Source: Bigelowiella natans CCMP2755 (taxonomy: Eukaryota; Cercozoa; Chlorarachniophyceae). From it: a DNA stretch of 64,000 bases. The stretch is taken from contig ADNK01001529.1 of assembly GCA_000320545.1 (NCBI GenBank), positions 15,001-79,000 of the forward strand, written 5' to 3'. How positions within the stretch are numbered: position 1 is the first letter of the stretch; every line of letters begins with the position of its first letter. Of the stretch, positions 50,648 to 61,539 are shown in pieces. A program made the translations under genes and the position numbers. The notes beneath the pieces were generated by a model. The model searched no databases. It saw nothing but the letters and a program-made list of their open reading frames with translations, and was not told the DNA's origin.

Positions 50648-53600
50648 ATGCCAAAGCAAGGATACGGCAAGCTCGACCATGAATGTGAGGGGTTCAATTT
50701 TGGGAAGTGTTCAGAACGTGAGACGGGGTTCGGGTGACAGACTTACACTTTCAATTAGAACTCGCAGCTCACATTGTTCACATCACTGACCATGCCGTGT
50801 TTGCATCACCTTCTAGGAAAATGCACTGTTTTGGATTCTGTCTGGTGCTTCTCTCGCATGACAGATCCGAACAACCATTGGCAGCTGCACGTCCAACAGC
50901 CCGTCGAAGCAGGCAAGCGGGCCCAATGGAAAAAGTGTGACGTGCACGCGCTGAAGAACACCGAGCGCCGCCAAGTCGCGAACCAGAAAGTGCTGAATGC
51001 GCTCACCGCGTCGGTGTTTTCCCCGGATGCTGGGAGGGAAACATTGGGTCTTGAACTTGACAAATGGGTTGAAAACAGCGCCATTGCAAGCACAAGATCC
51101 AATGAACACGCCAAGATGTCTCAATGCAAATCAAAACAAGGCATTTGACAGCATCTTCGCTTGTTTCAAAATGGAATTCTCAAATGTTGCTGTTGTCAGA
51201 TGTTGCAAAGGAATTCAAGAAACACCTGAAGAATTTGAAGAAACTCCGCCAGGAACTTGCATCTCAAGACCAACCAGAATCGGTAGTGCAATTTCATCAA
51301 TTAAAACATGGTGACGAATGTGCTGGTACATTCGTAACATTGAAATTATTCTTTGAATAGTCGTCATCATCTGTGCCAAAGACGAAGGACAAGACAACTC
51401 CGGGCAAAGATGCGCCAAGTCAATCAGACTTGAACCTCCAGGGTGATCTTCCAGAAGGAATCACCATTGAAGGTCTTTTGGTTTTTTCACTTTCGTGCGA
51501 AACAACGTTGACTGTCTTTTGGTTCAGAGTACGAAAAAAATGTGAAGGAAGGAGATGATGCCAAAGTCAAGCTCGGAGCAGAAATGGAGGCATTTGTTGA
51601 CAAGATCTTTCTGGGGACATGCGAGCTGAAGCTGGACCAGCTTGTCGGTCCGGAACATGGGAAGACAGCTTCTCGGAAACTAAGGCAAGGGGAAGTGCGC
51701 AAGATTCGAGATTCAATGATGAGGAACCGGTCTGTTCACATTGTGCTTGGCGCACTTATTCGCCCTTCTGCGCCCGTGTACAAAGAGAAGCAAACTTCTC
51801 TCAAACGTTCACGGGTGGAACTCAAGCAATTCGTGTCGGAGAACACACTCCAAGTTCAAGATGGCATCTGGGCGGAAGTGATCGATGGGAATCACCGCCG
51901 CGTCGCACTGCAAGAACTACTGGCAATCCACAATTCTAAACGTTATCGCAAAGTTACTTGCAACGTTTTCTGCACAGATGACCCAGAGGACAACAAGATG
52001 ATCCGCAAACATGGTCATCTTGTCAATGAAGCTGACAAAATCAGCATCAAGTCCACAGTGTGGGATGCCATCGCCGAAATGAAGACTAGCTACCTGGAAG
52101 CCAAGGCATTTGATACCAGGTTGGGTCCGACTAGGTTTACTAAAGAACACATTGGGGACTGGAAAGAGCTCACCAGCTCGCATTCCAAAGGTGGTTACGG
52201 TGCGACCTACCTTAACTTGGTGGTTGGACTCGCACAGTGGAGCGAACACAGCTGGAACCTTTTGGAGAAATTTTACAACCCAGGACCCAACGATGTACAT
52301 GACGCACCCAAGGACTTTGAATGGATCAGCAAGGTTCGCGGAATGGACGAGAAAGATTACACGACAGAGATCAAGAAAGTCACAAGCCTCAAAGATTACA
52401 CCATCAAGCAAATGATCGTCAGTCTACAAAAGAAACAATGTGAGTCATCTTTTTTGTTTGTGTCACTGTAGCCTTAGTTCTGGCGTCATCTGTGTTTCAG
52501 GGTCCAAATACCTCACAAGTCTTTTCATGAAGAAATGTGACGTGTCATCATGGGAGGCATCATACGAGAAGTTTCAAGTTCCCAAGAACGACAAGTGGCT
52601 CAGTTTCGCAATCCAGTTCCACCTTGTCAAAAACAAGATGGCTCCAGAGAAGAACAAGCGAGTCATTCCAGAGGTTGTATTGAACAGTTTCCAGAATCAT
52701 GTTGATCAATGCAAGGCAACACGTACGATGGAGGATGCAGAAAGAATTCAACTCAAGGAAGATGCGATCGAGCTCAACATCGTCACCGGAGTCGTCGTCA
52801 AGAAACTAGGGATCGTCATGCAAAACAAGGGCAAATCAATAAGTATGTACTTTTTTTTACAGTTACGAATGTACCAGTATTTTCGTAACACTGTACTTTT
52901 TTATTAGATCACGTCTTTGTTGACACTCTTGTTGGAGCTTTCGATATCGGGCAGTCTTTCGACGACAAGCAACTCAACATCTACGTCAACAAGATCCATG
53001 CTGGCAAACAGCTGGATTTTGATCGCCATATTACTGGCGACTTCACCCTCACCATTCGGTGTCTCCCTGAAAACTCTAACTCTTTCAGTGAGCTCATCAA
53101 CAAGTGTGGGTATGACGACGTCGACGTGCTCTATGCATACGAGCACGATCGACGTCCACAAAAGCCTAAGACCTCTTTCGCTCCGATGATTGACGCATAC
53201 ATCATCGCGAAGAACGGGTCTTACGCGCAAGTGGACTTTGGGAAGCGCGAAAACCTCATCGTCACTTCGAGTCCAAAGTCCATCACCGTGGACGGCAAGC
53301 TTTTCGCGGTGGATAGAAAAGGCGATGTGATGGAACATCTATGCCTTACTTTGTATGAGGAAAGATCTACTGTCCTCATTGCCCATGGTGGGCAAGGGTT
53401 CGACGCGTGTGCACTGTTGCACTTCACACGCAACTGCATTCAGTTGAACCGCCACCAGGAGATTACCAACCGCACCAAGGCCAAAGTCCACTCGATGACT
53501 ACAACTAAGGATCCATCTTCTCAAAAAGCGCTGTTCGAGACCAAGTTCAATTCCATCTTGACCAAGTACAGTGCCCTTCAAAGTTTTGGAAAGCACTGGC

Positions 53601-54058
53601 ATGACCTTGGCCGCATGGAGGGGAAGAAGCTCGCTGGTGGATCCGACGACGAAGAAACATCTCTTGTTGATATCGTCAAGAAAAGTGTCAGTGCAGCCAA
53701 AGGCAAAGGTATACAACTCATTTTGATTGTTACTTGTGTACTGGTATATTCGTAACCCATGCATTTCTCAGGTGAGAAACGCCCTCACACTTTGCGTGCC
53801 AGAGTGTCTCCTGCGAAGAAGGCCAAGACCGCCAAGACTGTGGGCAAGTCCATGAAGCGCCGCACGTCCGATCCTCCGCAGTGTGGCTTTTGCAAGAGGC
53901 CCGTTTTGCCCAACGAGCTTGGGCGATGTGCTGAATGCGACGAGGTCGGCCACAAGGATTGCTTGGCCCACAAGAGCATCAAGTTCAAGTTGCGATTCTG
54001 TTCTGAAGACTGCAAAAACGCGTACGAACAGATTGCTCACGCGGCAGCAAAACTTTAG
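50648..54058 (+). CDS. ParB/sulfiredoxin-fold protein with C-terminal zinc cluster (961 aa)
   Basis: Eight exons: 50648-50717, 50817-51047, 51152-51282, 51361-51472, 51528-52439, 52501-52842, 52908-53708, 53772-54058. Phases agree and the sum is divisible by 3; the 51048-51151 intron is the least certain. Residues about 225-330 carry the ParB N-terminal fold: a helix (RKLRQGEVRKIRDSMM), a strand and LGALIRP, then WAEVIDGNHRRVALQELLAI, where GNHRR is the ParB box that in bacteria binds CTP and contacts the DNA-loaded clamp, and in relatives forms a nuclease site. Helical regions follow (KEHIGDWKELTSSHSKGGYG...LNLVVGLAQWSEHSWNLL), reminiscent of a helix-turn-helix segment. The C-terminus is basic and ends in a Cys/His cluster: CGFCKRPVLP, CAECDEVGHKDC, FCSEDCKNAY. 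Three introns each contain a copy of a 28-bp palindrome. ParB-fold proteins are rare in eukaryotic nuclei; here it probably belongs to a mobile element. Confidence 0.7.
51311..51338. promoter_or_regulatory. 28-bp palindrome, copy 2 (intron 3 of the ParB-like gene)
   Basis: Right arm perfect (GTACATTCGTAAC); left arm GTGACGAATGTGC with two mismatches. Lies inside the 78-bp intron 51283-51360. Confidence 0.75.
52862..52889. promoter_or_regulatory. 28-bp palindrome, copy 3 (intron 6 of the ParB-like gene)
   Basis: Left arm perfect (GTTACGAATGTAC); right arm with two mismatches. Lies inside the 65-bp intron 52843-52907, flanked by T-rich tracts. Confidence 0.75.
53729..53756. promoter_or_regulatory. 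28-bp palindrome, copy 4 (intron 7 of the ParB-like gene)
   Basis: GTTACTTGTGTAC facing GTATATTCGTAAC across a TG centre, the most diverged copy. Lies inside the 63-bp intron 53709-53771. Confidence 0.7.
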
Positions 54059-54641
54059 ACAAAAAAAAAAAAAAAAATTGACCCATTTCTGTGTGTCTCA
54101 TCGCTTTCCTGATGAGAAAAAGCTCTGTCTATGGTCTGTTCATCCTTTTTTGGCCACCTCATTTCAATCTCAACTGCATGTATTTTTCAATGTAAATTCA
54201 TTCAACACAACATTTACATGCACAATTTTTCTTTGATGCATTTCAAAACGCGCTTCATTTTGCAATTTGCTGACTTGCCTCCGTTTGCTCTCGCATCTGC
54301 CATGCACATGTTTGATTCGCTGACCCATTTGCACGTGTTCATTCTCATGCTGCGCTGCGTTCGCGATTTTTCCCCGCCATGTCAGTTCGCGCAATCGCAA
54401 CTTTGGCTTTTGACAGCGCTCTCAAGCATCACATTTTGCGTCGATCGTGACAATTTTTGCCTCCAAAGTGGACAACCAAGACATGTAGTTGCCAATTTCA
54501 CAACTCCATGCCATGTGCCATTCATTTGCGCACTTTCTTTGACGACCGCACACGCTAGCACGTTTGCAACGTAGCAGGCGCCTACGAAAGCCACTGGCGC
54601 TAAAGAATGCTTCGCGACTAGCATTGCAGCAGTAGGCGCAT

Positions 54642-54685
<44 letters not shown>

Positions 54686-55559
54686 ATGCTGACTTTCGTC
54701 GATCACAAACTTGACGAATCGAACATGTACTCTCTGCAACCATGCTGAGAGTTTAAAGACATGTATTCCGTATCAAGCATCAGGATTTGATTGATCCAGC
54801 AAGTACCATCATCATCGCCATCGAACTCATCGTTCCCTGGCTTGAAGGTAGTAGCACTAATTTCAACATCCCTCCAGTGAGAACAACGACGATGCCAACA
54901 AATGACTGCCCCCTAGGTGGTAAATATCTACACCTCAGCGGTAGGACCTCCGCCCCCGATTTTTTCCATTGTGACGGTGCGGACGGCCTCGACGAGATCC
55001 ATTCCTGAGGAGGACAGAACGACATCATACCCGATGAGCAATCGCTAGCAGCGGCAGAAGAAAACGGCAAAAGGGAAAAAGGAGCAACTAACGCGCGGCG
55101 CTGTCACAAACTGCATCCATCGAGCAAAGACGACCCTGTCGTGAAAGCGGGTGCTGGTAGGCCACGGCGGGGGGGGGGGGTGTCGGAAGATGCCGTGCTG
55201 CCCCCCCCCATCATGATCAAGCCTGTCGCTGAGCTCTCCTTTTCAACTCCTATCGTCAGCATCATCACCAACAGAAGCCACTGGACGCCGAGGTGAGATC
55301 CTGTGTTGATGTTCACGCCACCATGCGTTAGTGCTTACACCTCGTCGCAACCGCCGCCGCCACCACCACCACCACTACCGCCATCGTCATCATCACCATT
55401 GTTATAGTTGTCACATTCATCGATCATCTAAGACGATGTGCCACTATTATCAATAATATTATCATTATTATTACCGTGGAAGAAGGAAAGTATCATTCCG
55501 AGACATACGGAGAATAAGAACTTCGGGCGAAAGAACAGCTAAAGATAAGAACCAAATAC

Positions 55560-55598
<39 letters not shown>

Positions 55599-55885
55599 CC
55601 ACGGTACCATGAGCAAAAGCGAGTCGACTCCCAGGAGGACAGAGAGAGATAAATATATGGATACAGAGTTATTAGAGCTAGGGAGGAAGACCAAGAACGG
55701 GACAAACCGCTCCACCCACAACCACACAACACAAAACACACTCACAAACACACACACAAATGCTACAGTCTTTTTTACAACTCGGAGGGATCTCCCCGAA
55801 TAAAATGAAACAACGCCTCTGCTCTTGGTTGATCATATTCTCGACGTTCTATAATATCGCTTTATTGCTACTGATCTCTACTTAC
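54059..55885. other. Intergenic with poly(A), CA repeats and right inverted repeat
   Basis: A run of about 17 A starts three bases after the ParB-like stop codon. CA microsatellites occur at about 54641-54678 and 55560-55597. The CA/TG-rich composition ends near 54780. The 3' exon(s) of the minus-strand membrane-protein gene probably lie between 55240 and 55885 but could not be fixed. Confidence 0.5.
54378..54481 (-). repeat. Inverted repeat, right copy
   Basis: Reverse complement of 46680-46783 at about 90% identity. The two copies bracket the divergent Cys/His-rich and ParB-like genes, spanning 7.8 kb. Target-site duplications at the outer edges were not obvious. Confidence 0.85.
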
Positions 55886-55975
55886 AGCTTCTTTGAAAGA
55901 TCCCAGCAGAAACGCACAAATGAGGCGCTCGGTACCATGAAGCGAAACTACCATGCATGGCCGCGACACTCCCCT

Positions 55976-56026
<51 letters not shown>

Positions 56027-56039
56027 TATATAACAGCGT

Positions 56040-56078
<39 letters not shown>

Positions 56079-56703
56079 GAAGGCACGTTATAAACAGCCA
56101 TCATCATCATCATCATCACCATGCATGCAGGCACAAATAGAGGTATTCCATCACCCCACTTACTCTAAGATGAAGTGCAGGGGCAGCAGTATCTGTGCAA
56201 GGCACCCAGCTAGATAGTAGTAGCCTTCAACCGTTGACTTATCCTTGTCCTCCCCAGTTGCTTCCTCCTCTTCCTCCCCCCCCCCCTCCTCCTTCCCCCC
56301 TCCCTCCTCCCCCTCCTCCTGTCCGTCCTTCTTCTCCGAACTAACAGAGCCATTGCTGCTATCATTGCTGCTGCTGCTCGGGGTAACAACCACCACCTGC
56401 TTGACGGAAATGAAAGGGGCGGCGGGGGAAGAGAGGGGAGTCAGTTGGAAGAGAAGAAAGAGGAGGAGGGAAGGGAGGAAGGAGGAGGAAACGTATTAAC
56501 TCTACCGTCAATAGGAACGAATTCCATCTTAAAATACGGCAGCTCTCTCTCTCTCTCTCTCTCTCCCCTCGTTATTTACGCCGCATGACAAAACATTGTG
56601 GAAGCAACACCACCAGCACCACCACCACCAACAACAACAACACCACCTGGTATAAGAAGGCGTACCAGAGGCACGGGACAGCCCTTTCAACAATACAAAT
56701 ACG

Positions 56704-56736
<33 letters not shown>

Positions 56737-57456
56737 ATAACGCTGCATTTAAAAAAACGCCAGTAGAACTGCTTCCCCCATCATTAGCGATGGTGCTGTG
56801 CTGTTACTACTACCAGAGGGGGGCCCAGAGCTGCATGGCCGACGCGAGAAGTGGAAACAGATAGACGAAGAACAAACAAAATGTCATATGCGTGTCGCGC
56901 ACCAATTGTCCTGCAGCCTGAAAAATCGGTCGGTAGTGACGTTGTTATCAGTGCGGTGGGGAGGCGGAGATGAAGCGGCCCAACATCAGAGAAAAATTCA
57001 AAGATATGCTGCTCGGCACAGAGAGCCACCTTGGATCCCCCTCCGCCCCCTCCCCTCCCCACCCCCCCCCATCCCACCCCTCTCTTGCCTACATGTCTGT
57101 TGGTGGGTCACGAAAATGTCCACATTTCAGTTGAGTAAGCAGTCGTCACGACATCATATGCCGTTTGCAGTGATGATATTGTTGTTGTTGTTGGTGGTGG
57201 TGGTGGTGGTGCTATCATCATCATCATCATCATCATCATCAGTTTGTGGACCAGTCGGTGGATGCGGGCGAGGAAGTAGAAAACGCGAAGCACAAAACCC
57301 AGCACGAGCCACACGAAACCGCTCGTGAATACGTACACTGACGGCAGAAGAAACATGCCATCATTAATGTGAGAAGGGGGCAAGTTATCACCCTATCCCT
57401 TCCCCCTCCCCCCTTACTCCTTCCTCCTCTTCCTCATCCCTCCCAGCTCAGATAAC

Positions 57457-57488
<32 letters not shown>

Positions 57489-59541
57489 ATCAGCACTACT
57501 ACACACCGCCATAGCGTTCACAGGCAGGCAGCAGGCAGCAGAGTCGTGAGATGGTGATGATGATGATGCTATAGTTGTAGTAGTAGTAGCACGGTGTACC
57601 ACCTCTTCTATTAAGGTCGTTGAGTATCTGGTTGACATCCTCGAACCCAGGCAGTCGTACCCTGTCGAAACTCGAGAGGCCTGGCACGTAACCACAGGCG
57701 CGAAGATGCCTTCCAATTCCAGCATTCTGCTGCTGCTGCTGCTGCTGCTGCGGTGGCGGCGGCGGCTGCTGTTGGAGGTGGGGACGATTATTCCGACGAT
57801 GTTGCGGTCTCTGAGGAGTCTGGACTTTCTTCGTTGAAGATGATGATGAACCAGAACGCCGCCGCTGCTTTGACTCCAATATTTCCCGTGTCTCTTGCTG
57901 CGGCTGCTTTCGTCTTGATGACGATACAGACACCACAGGGGATGGGGAAGGGGGTTTTGAGTCAGGTAGTAGTTGCGGCGACTCCGTCACTGCTGCTGCA
58001 TCGGCTTCTTTCTTCTTCGTCTTCTTTCTTGACGACAGGGGGGGGGAGGAGGAGGAGGAGGAGCTGGGAGGGGAGCCCTCTTTGATGGCGGCGGTGGTGA
58101 TAGTTGTTGTTGTAGCAGCGCTACTACCGCTGCTACCCCCCTTGACCTCATTCACTCTTTTCGCCGATACTTTCTTTGAGAAGGTGGATGAGGGTACAGG
58201 GGCAGCTGCAGTGCCAGACTCTCCTTTCTTCTTCTTTTTCTTCTTATTTTTGGAGGAGGATGAAATAATGAGCTTGCTAGCGCCCGCCCCCCCTCCCCCT
58301 CCTCCTCTTCCTCCTCCACCTCCTCCTGATGGAGCACTCGCCCCTTCCTGCTGTCGAGTGGATGCGGTTGGGTTGTTCGTGATAAGGGAGGTACTACTGT
58401 CGGTCAAGATCCCTGCTGGTGGTGTTGTGCTGCTGCCTTTCTGGAGGAAGACTCCTGTTCCCATGCGATTGTTGGTGAGCCATGGACCCCGGCGTGAATA
58501 ATGTGACGACTTCGACGATGACTTCGACGACGACAATATCCTGCCTGCTAGTGCTGCATCCTCACGTGAATAAGACGACGATGCAGAAACACCATCCCTA
58601 AGGGGAACTGCATTGGTAGTTGCTGCACATGATGTAGATTGTGAGCCAAACGACTTGGGCAGGTTATTCGGCAAGGTGTTGGCAGCGAACTTGCTCGAGG
58701 TTGATGGTTTCGGGATGTTTCTCCGTGGCCCCTGGTCCTTTGCACTACCACTGGCAGCTCGAACGGTATTCCTCGCCACGGTCTTCTCCTTCGGAGTGGT
58801 GGTGGCAGCGACTGTGTACGTAAGGTGAGGAGTGATGGTATGATTTTCGCCTACAGGAGCCCTGGTGGACGGCGTTGCTGTCGTACCAGAGATGATGCTG
58901 TCTTGTTTCTTAATATACCTTTTCTGCAAAATTAGAAACACCACAAGAATAAAAGCTGAAAATCTGTATTTTGCTTTCTCTTCGAAAGAATAAGACCTAC
59001 CTTCAGAGGCGCGCTATGCTTGCGGCGGCCATATCGTCCCCCCCCGCGAGACTTCCGTCCTCCCCCACGCCCGGTATTGTACTGGTTCTTTCCAAATGCG
59101 TTGTAATTTTTTTCGTTGCCTTTGTTAGTGGAGATAGATCTCGTTTGTTCCCCCTTCTTCCTGCTTTTGCGATTTCGATGCCCGTCCGTTCTTCCTCTGG
59201 TTGTTCGCACTCTCGATGTCGACGGCGACAAGTTAGGTGCCGCCCTGGGAGTGATAATAGCAGCACCATCTTTCTTATACTTTGAGACTCCATCACTTGA
59301 TAGGCTCGTCCTGCCTTCGACGACTCTCACATCATTGCTGTTTGTCACCTTCTCCTTAGTAGATATCGGTTGTGCTGCCGTTGTTACCGTTGCTGCGCCT
59401 GGTGTTATTTTTCTTTGACCTTCGATTCCGAAAGTGGCGTCTTTACTTCTGCAGATAAGGAAAATACGTTCATCAGGAAAGCTGTGATCTTCACGCTGAG
59501 GATTTTGAGTAAGGATGGAACTACCGGAATAGACGCTGCAT
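55886..59541 (-). CDS. Multi-pass membrane protein with long disordered N-terminus (3' end unresolved)
   Basis: Phase-matched exons: 59541-59525 (MQRLF), 59448-59001, 58923-57603, 57337-57252, 56917-56814, 56683-56647, 56396-56164, 55973-55886; the rest of the 3' end is unresolved. The first 590 residues are low-complexity Ser/Thr/Lys/Gly/Gln with poly-Gln and poly-Gly. A conserved-looking stretch (ACGYVPGLSSFDRVRLPGF) precedes the first membrane helix, VYVFTSGFVWLVLGFVLRVF. Further helices are FCLFFVYLFPLLASAM, WAVPCLWYAFLYQ and YYYLAGCLAQILLPLHFIL, separated by an acidic Glu/Gly-rich loop. No family was recognised. The exon set is supported because eight consecutive junctions keep phase and hydrophobic helices appear only in the spliced frame. 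Confidence 0.65.
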
Positions 59542-61539
59542 GGCCGAACCTTGGGCCAGTGTTGTAAGGGCAGGGCCTTGTCTCTTTAGATTGAAAGCAC
59601 TGTCAAACCAGAAGCTTGAAGGTAGTGCTGATTCTGCCCTACCACCTCCGTTATGCTGCGAGTAGTAATAAAAAAGAAAGTTTGGATTTTCTTCTGTTTT
59701 CTCCGCCTTTCGGCCTTCTCCACAGTATTCAACATATCATCATCATACAAATTATTTGAGTAAGATTACTGGGGTCGATTTTTCAGAGGTAGACCGCTGT
59801 TTGCCGATGAAGCCCCTCGAGGGGTTTGAGAACAGGGTACCACTTAGACTTTCGGCATTTGACCTGAAGGCAGCACATTGATGAACTGCGCTTCAAAACA
59901 ATTTTGTATCAATTGTCGACCTCAGTTCTGTTCCAATTGCAGAATGTGAATTTCTGGAAATGCGGGATTCATTTTCCGAGAGGGAACGTAGCTGTACCAT
60001 TATTTTAGGCCCATCTCAGACTCAATGTTCAAATGTGTTTGGCATAAGTAGATGGCAATACCTTCTTCCTTTCGGTTACCGAACCAGAAAGATTAGGGAC
60101 ATTCTTCCCTTTAGATCCGAGATCATCGATAGGGTAAGGACGTGAAGAGCCAAATGGAAGAAAACTGAGTGTTTTGTTGCCATGTTCTTTCTTCCTGCTA
60201 CCGCTCGGGCTGCCTTCGTCACAATCGAATCCTAGACCTTTTGGGAGGAAAAAGTCACGACCATTCGATGCGCCAGTAAGGCTATCCATGGGTTTGTATT
60301 ATTTCTCCAGTTTCCCGGAAAGACTGACGTTGCAGGGTGGGGGGGGGGGGGGGGAGCAATTTTCAACTTTGCGAATGCTCAGTGGTGAAGTGTATCGTGA
60401 TCCGAAAGAAAATAAAGACATAGAAACATAGTTGTCGCATGCACTAAAAAGAAAGAGGAATTCAATTAAATTGGTCAGTTTACGTTCCGGGATCGGCTTT
60501 CTCTTTATGTCCTGAGGGCATCCCGAGTATTACTAAAGAAATTAGAGGTGATTTGCGCTGTCGTCGTGTGTGAACTCTGATGATTTTTCGTGATTTTTTT
60601 TCCTGGAGAATGTTTAAAGGTAGCAACTCAACTGCAGGAAAGTTCCTCGACAAAAAGATACTGCTTCAGCTCGTATTTTACGACAACCAAAGAAATCAAA
60701 TTGATGTTGCTTCGAACCTCTTTCTTCCGAAATATTTTTGATGTTTCCGCACTTGCAAGATATTTTTTCAATAAAATCCTAACTTTCATTGTCTCTTTAC
60801 AGAATCCACATAGTTCAGCCGCTGACTTGCAGATCTGATTTTAAAATCGGAGCTCCGGGATTACTAAAAATCTGACAAAAGTCCCTCTGTCTAAGAGAGT
60901 TTACTTAATCTAAGCAACAATATGATGATAAATTTGAAATACCTGGTTATATAAAATAGCGTCTGAAAGAAATTTATGTCTTTGTGTTGCAAATAGATCA
61001 TAGACTCCCATGTTCGTGTCAATTGGTCGGCAGTTGTATCTTACAGTTTGAAGACAGAATAAACAGAGAGCAACATCGCCCCTCGAGGTAAGTCCTGACC
61101 TGTATCCGGCACGCTCGAGTTTAACATGTGCCTCTAAAAGGGACAGAAAGATGCTTTATCACTTTATATGATATGATTATAGAAAAAAATGAACTGTTTC
61201 GTCGATCTGCGTACGCATGCTAGAAATAGAAATGGAAAGGAAAAATGCTTTCTTTCGCATCCTTCTTTGTGGGCACAAAGCACGATAAAGCTATGGATGT
61301 GCCGCTCTTTTGGGCTACATTATCCTAGAATTTGTTTGTAAGTGATAAAGAAGGGTTTGGTAGAAACTGCCGAACAAGCAGAATATCGCCGCTCAGGCGA
61401 TCTGAGTTTAAGTTTTCATCTCCCATTACCGTAGTTTCAATCACTGCATTCTTACACACCCACTGAAGGCGCTTGTATGCCAAATAAGTCAGGAAAGGGA
61501 TACGATACGCTGGATTAGAGTAAAATAGCTACTAAAATC
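59542..61539. other. Intergenic, no gene firmly recognised
   Basis: AT-rich. A minus open frame at 60029-60289 (MDSLTGASNGRDFFLPKG...) reads like coding sequence and ends at a plausible donor (AAG then GTATTG), but no partner exons were found. A G run lies at about 60336-60354. Confidence 0.4.

Noticed and set aside
52908-53708. Possible DNA methyltransferase domain in the ParB-like protein
   Set aside because: A stretch around AHGGQGFDACALLHF faintly recalls a SAM-binding loop, but no catalytic DPPY-type motif is present; too weak to claim.
54059-54080. Poly(A) just after the ParB-like stop as a sign of retroposition
   Set aside because: The gene keeps seven introns, so it is not a processed copy; the run is more likely a simple homopolymer.
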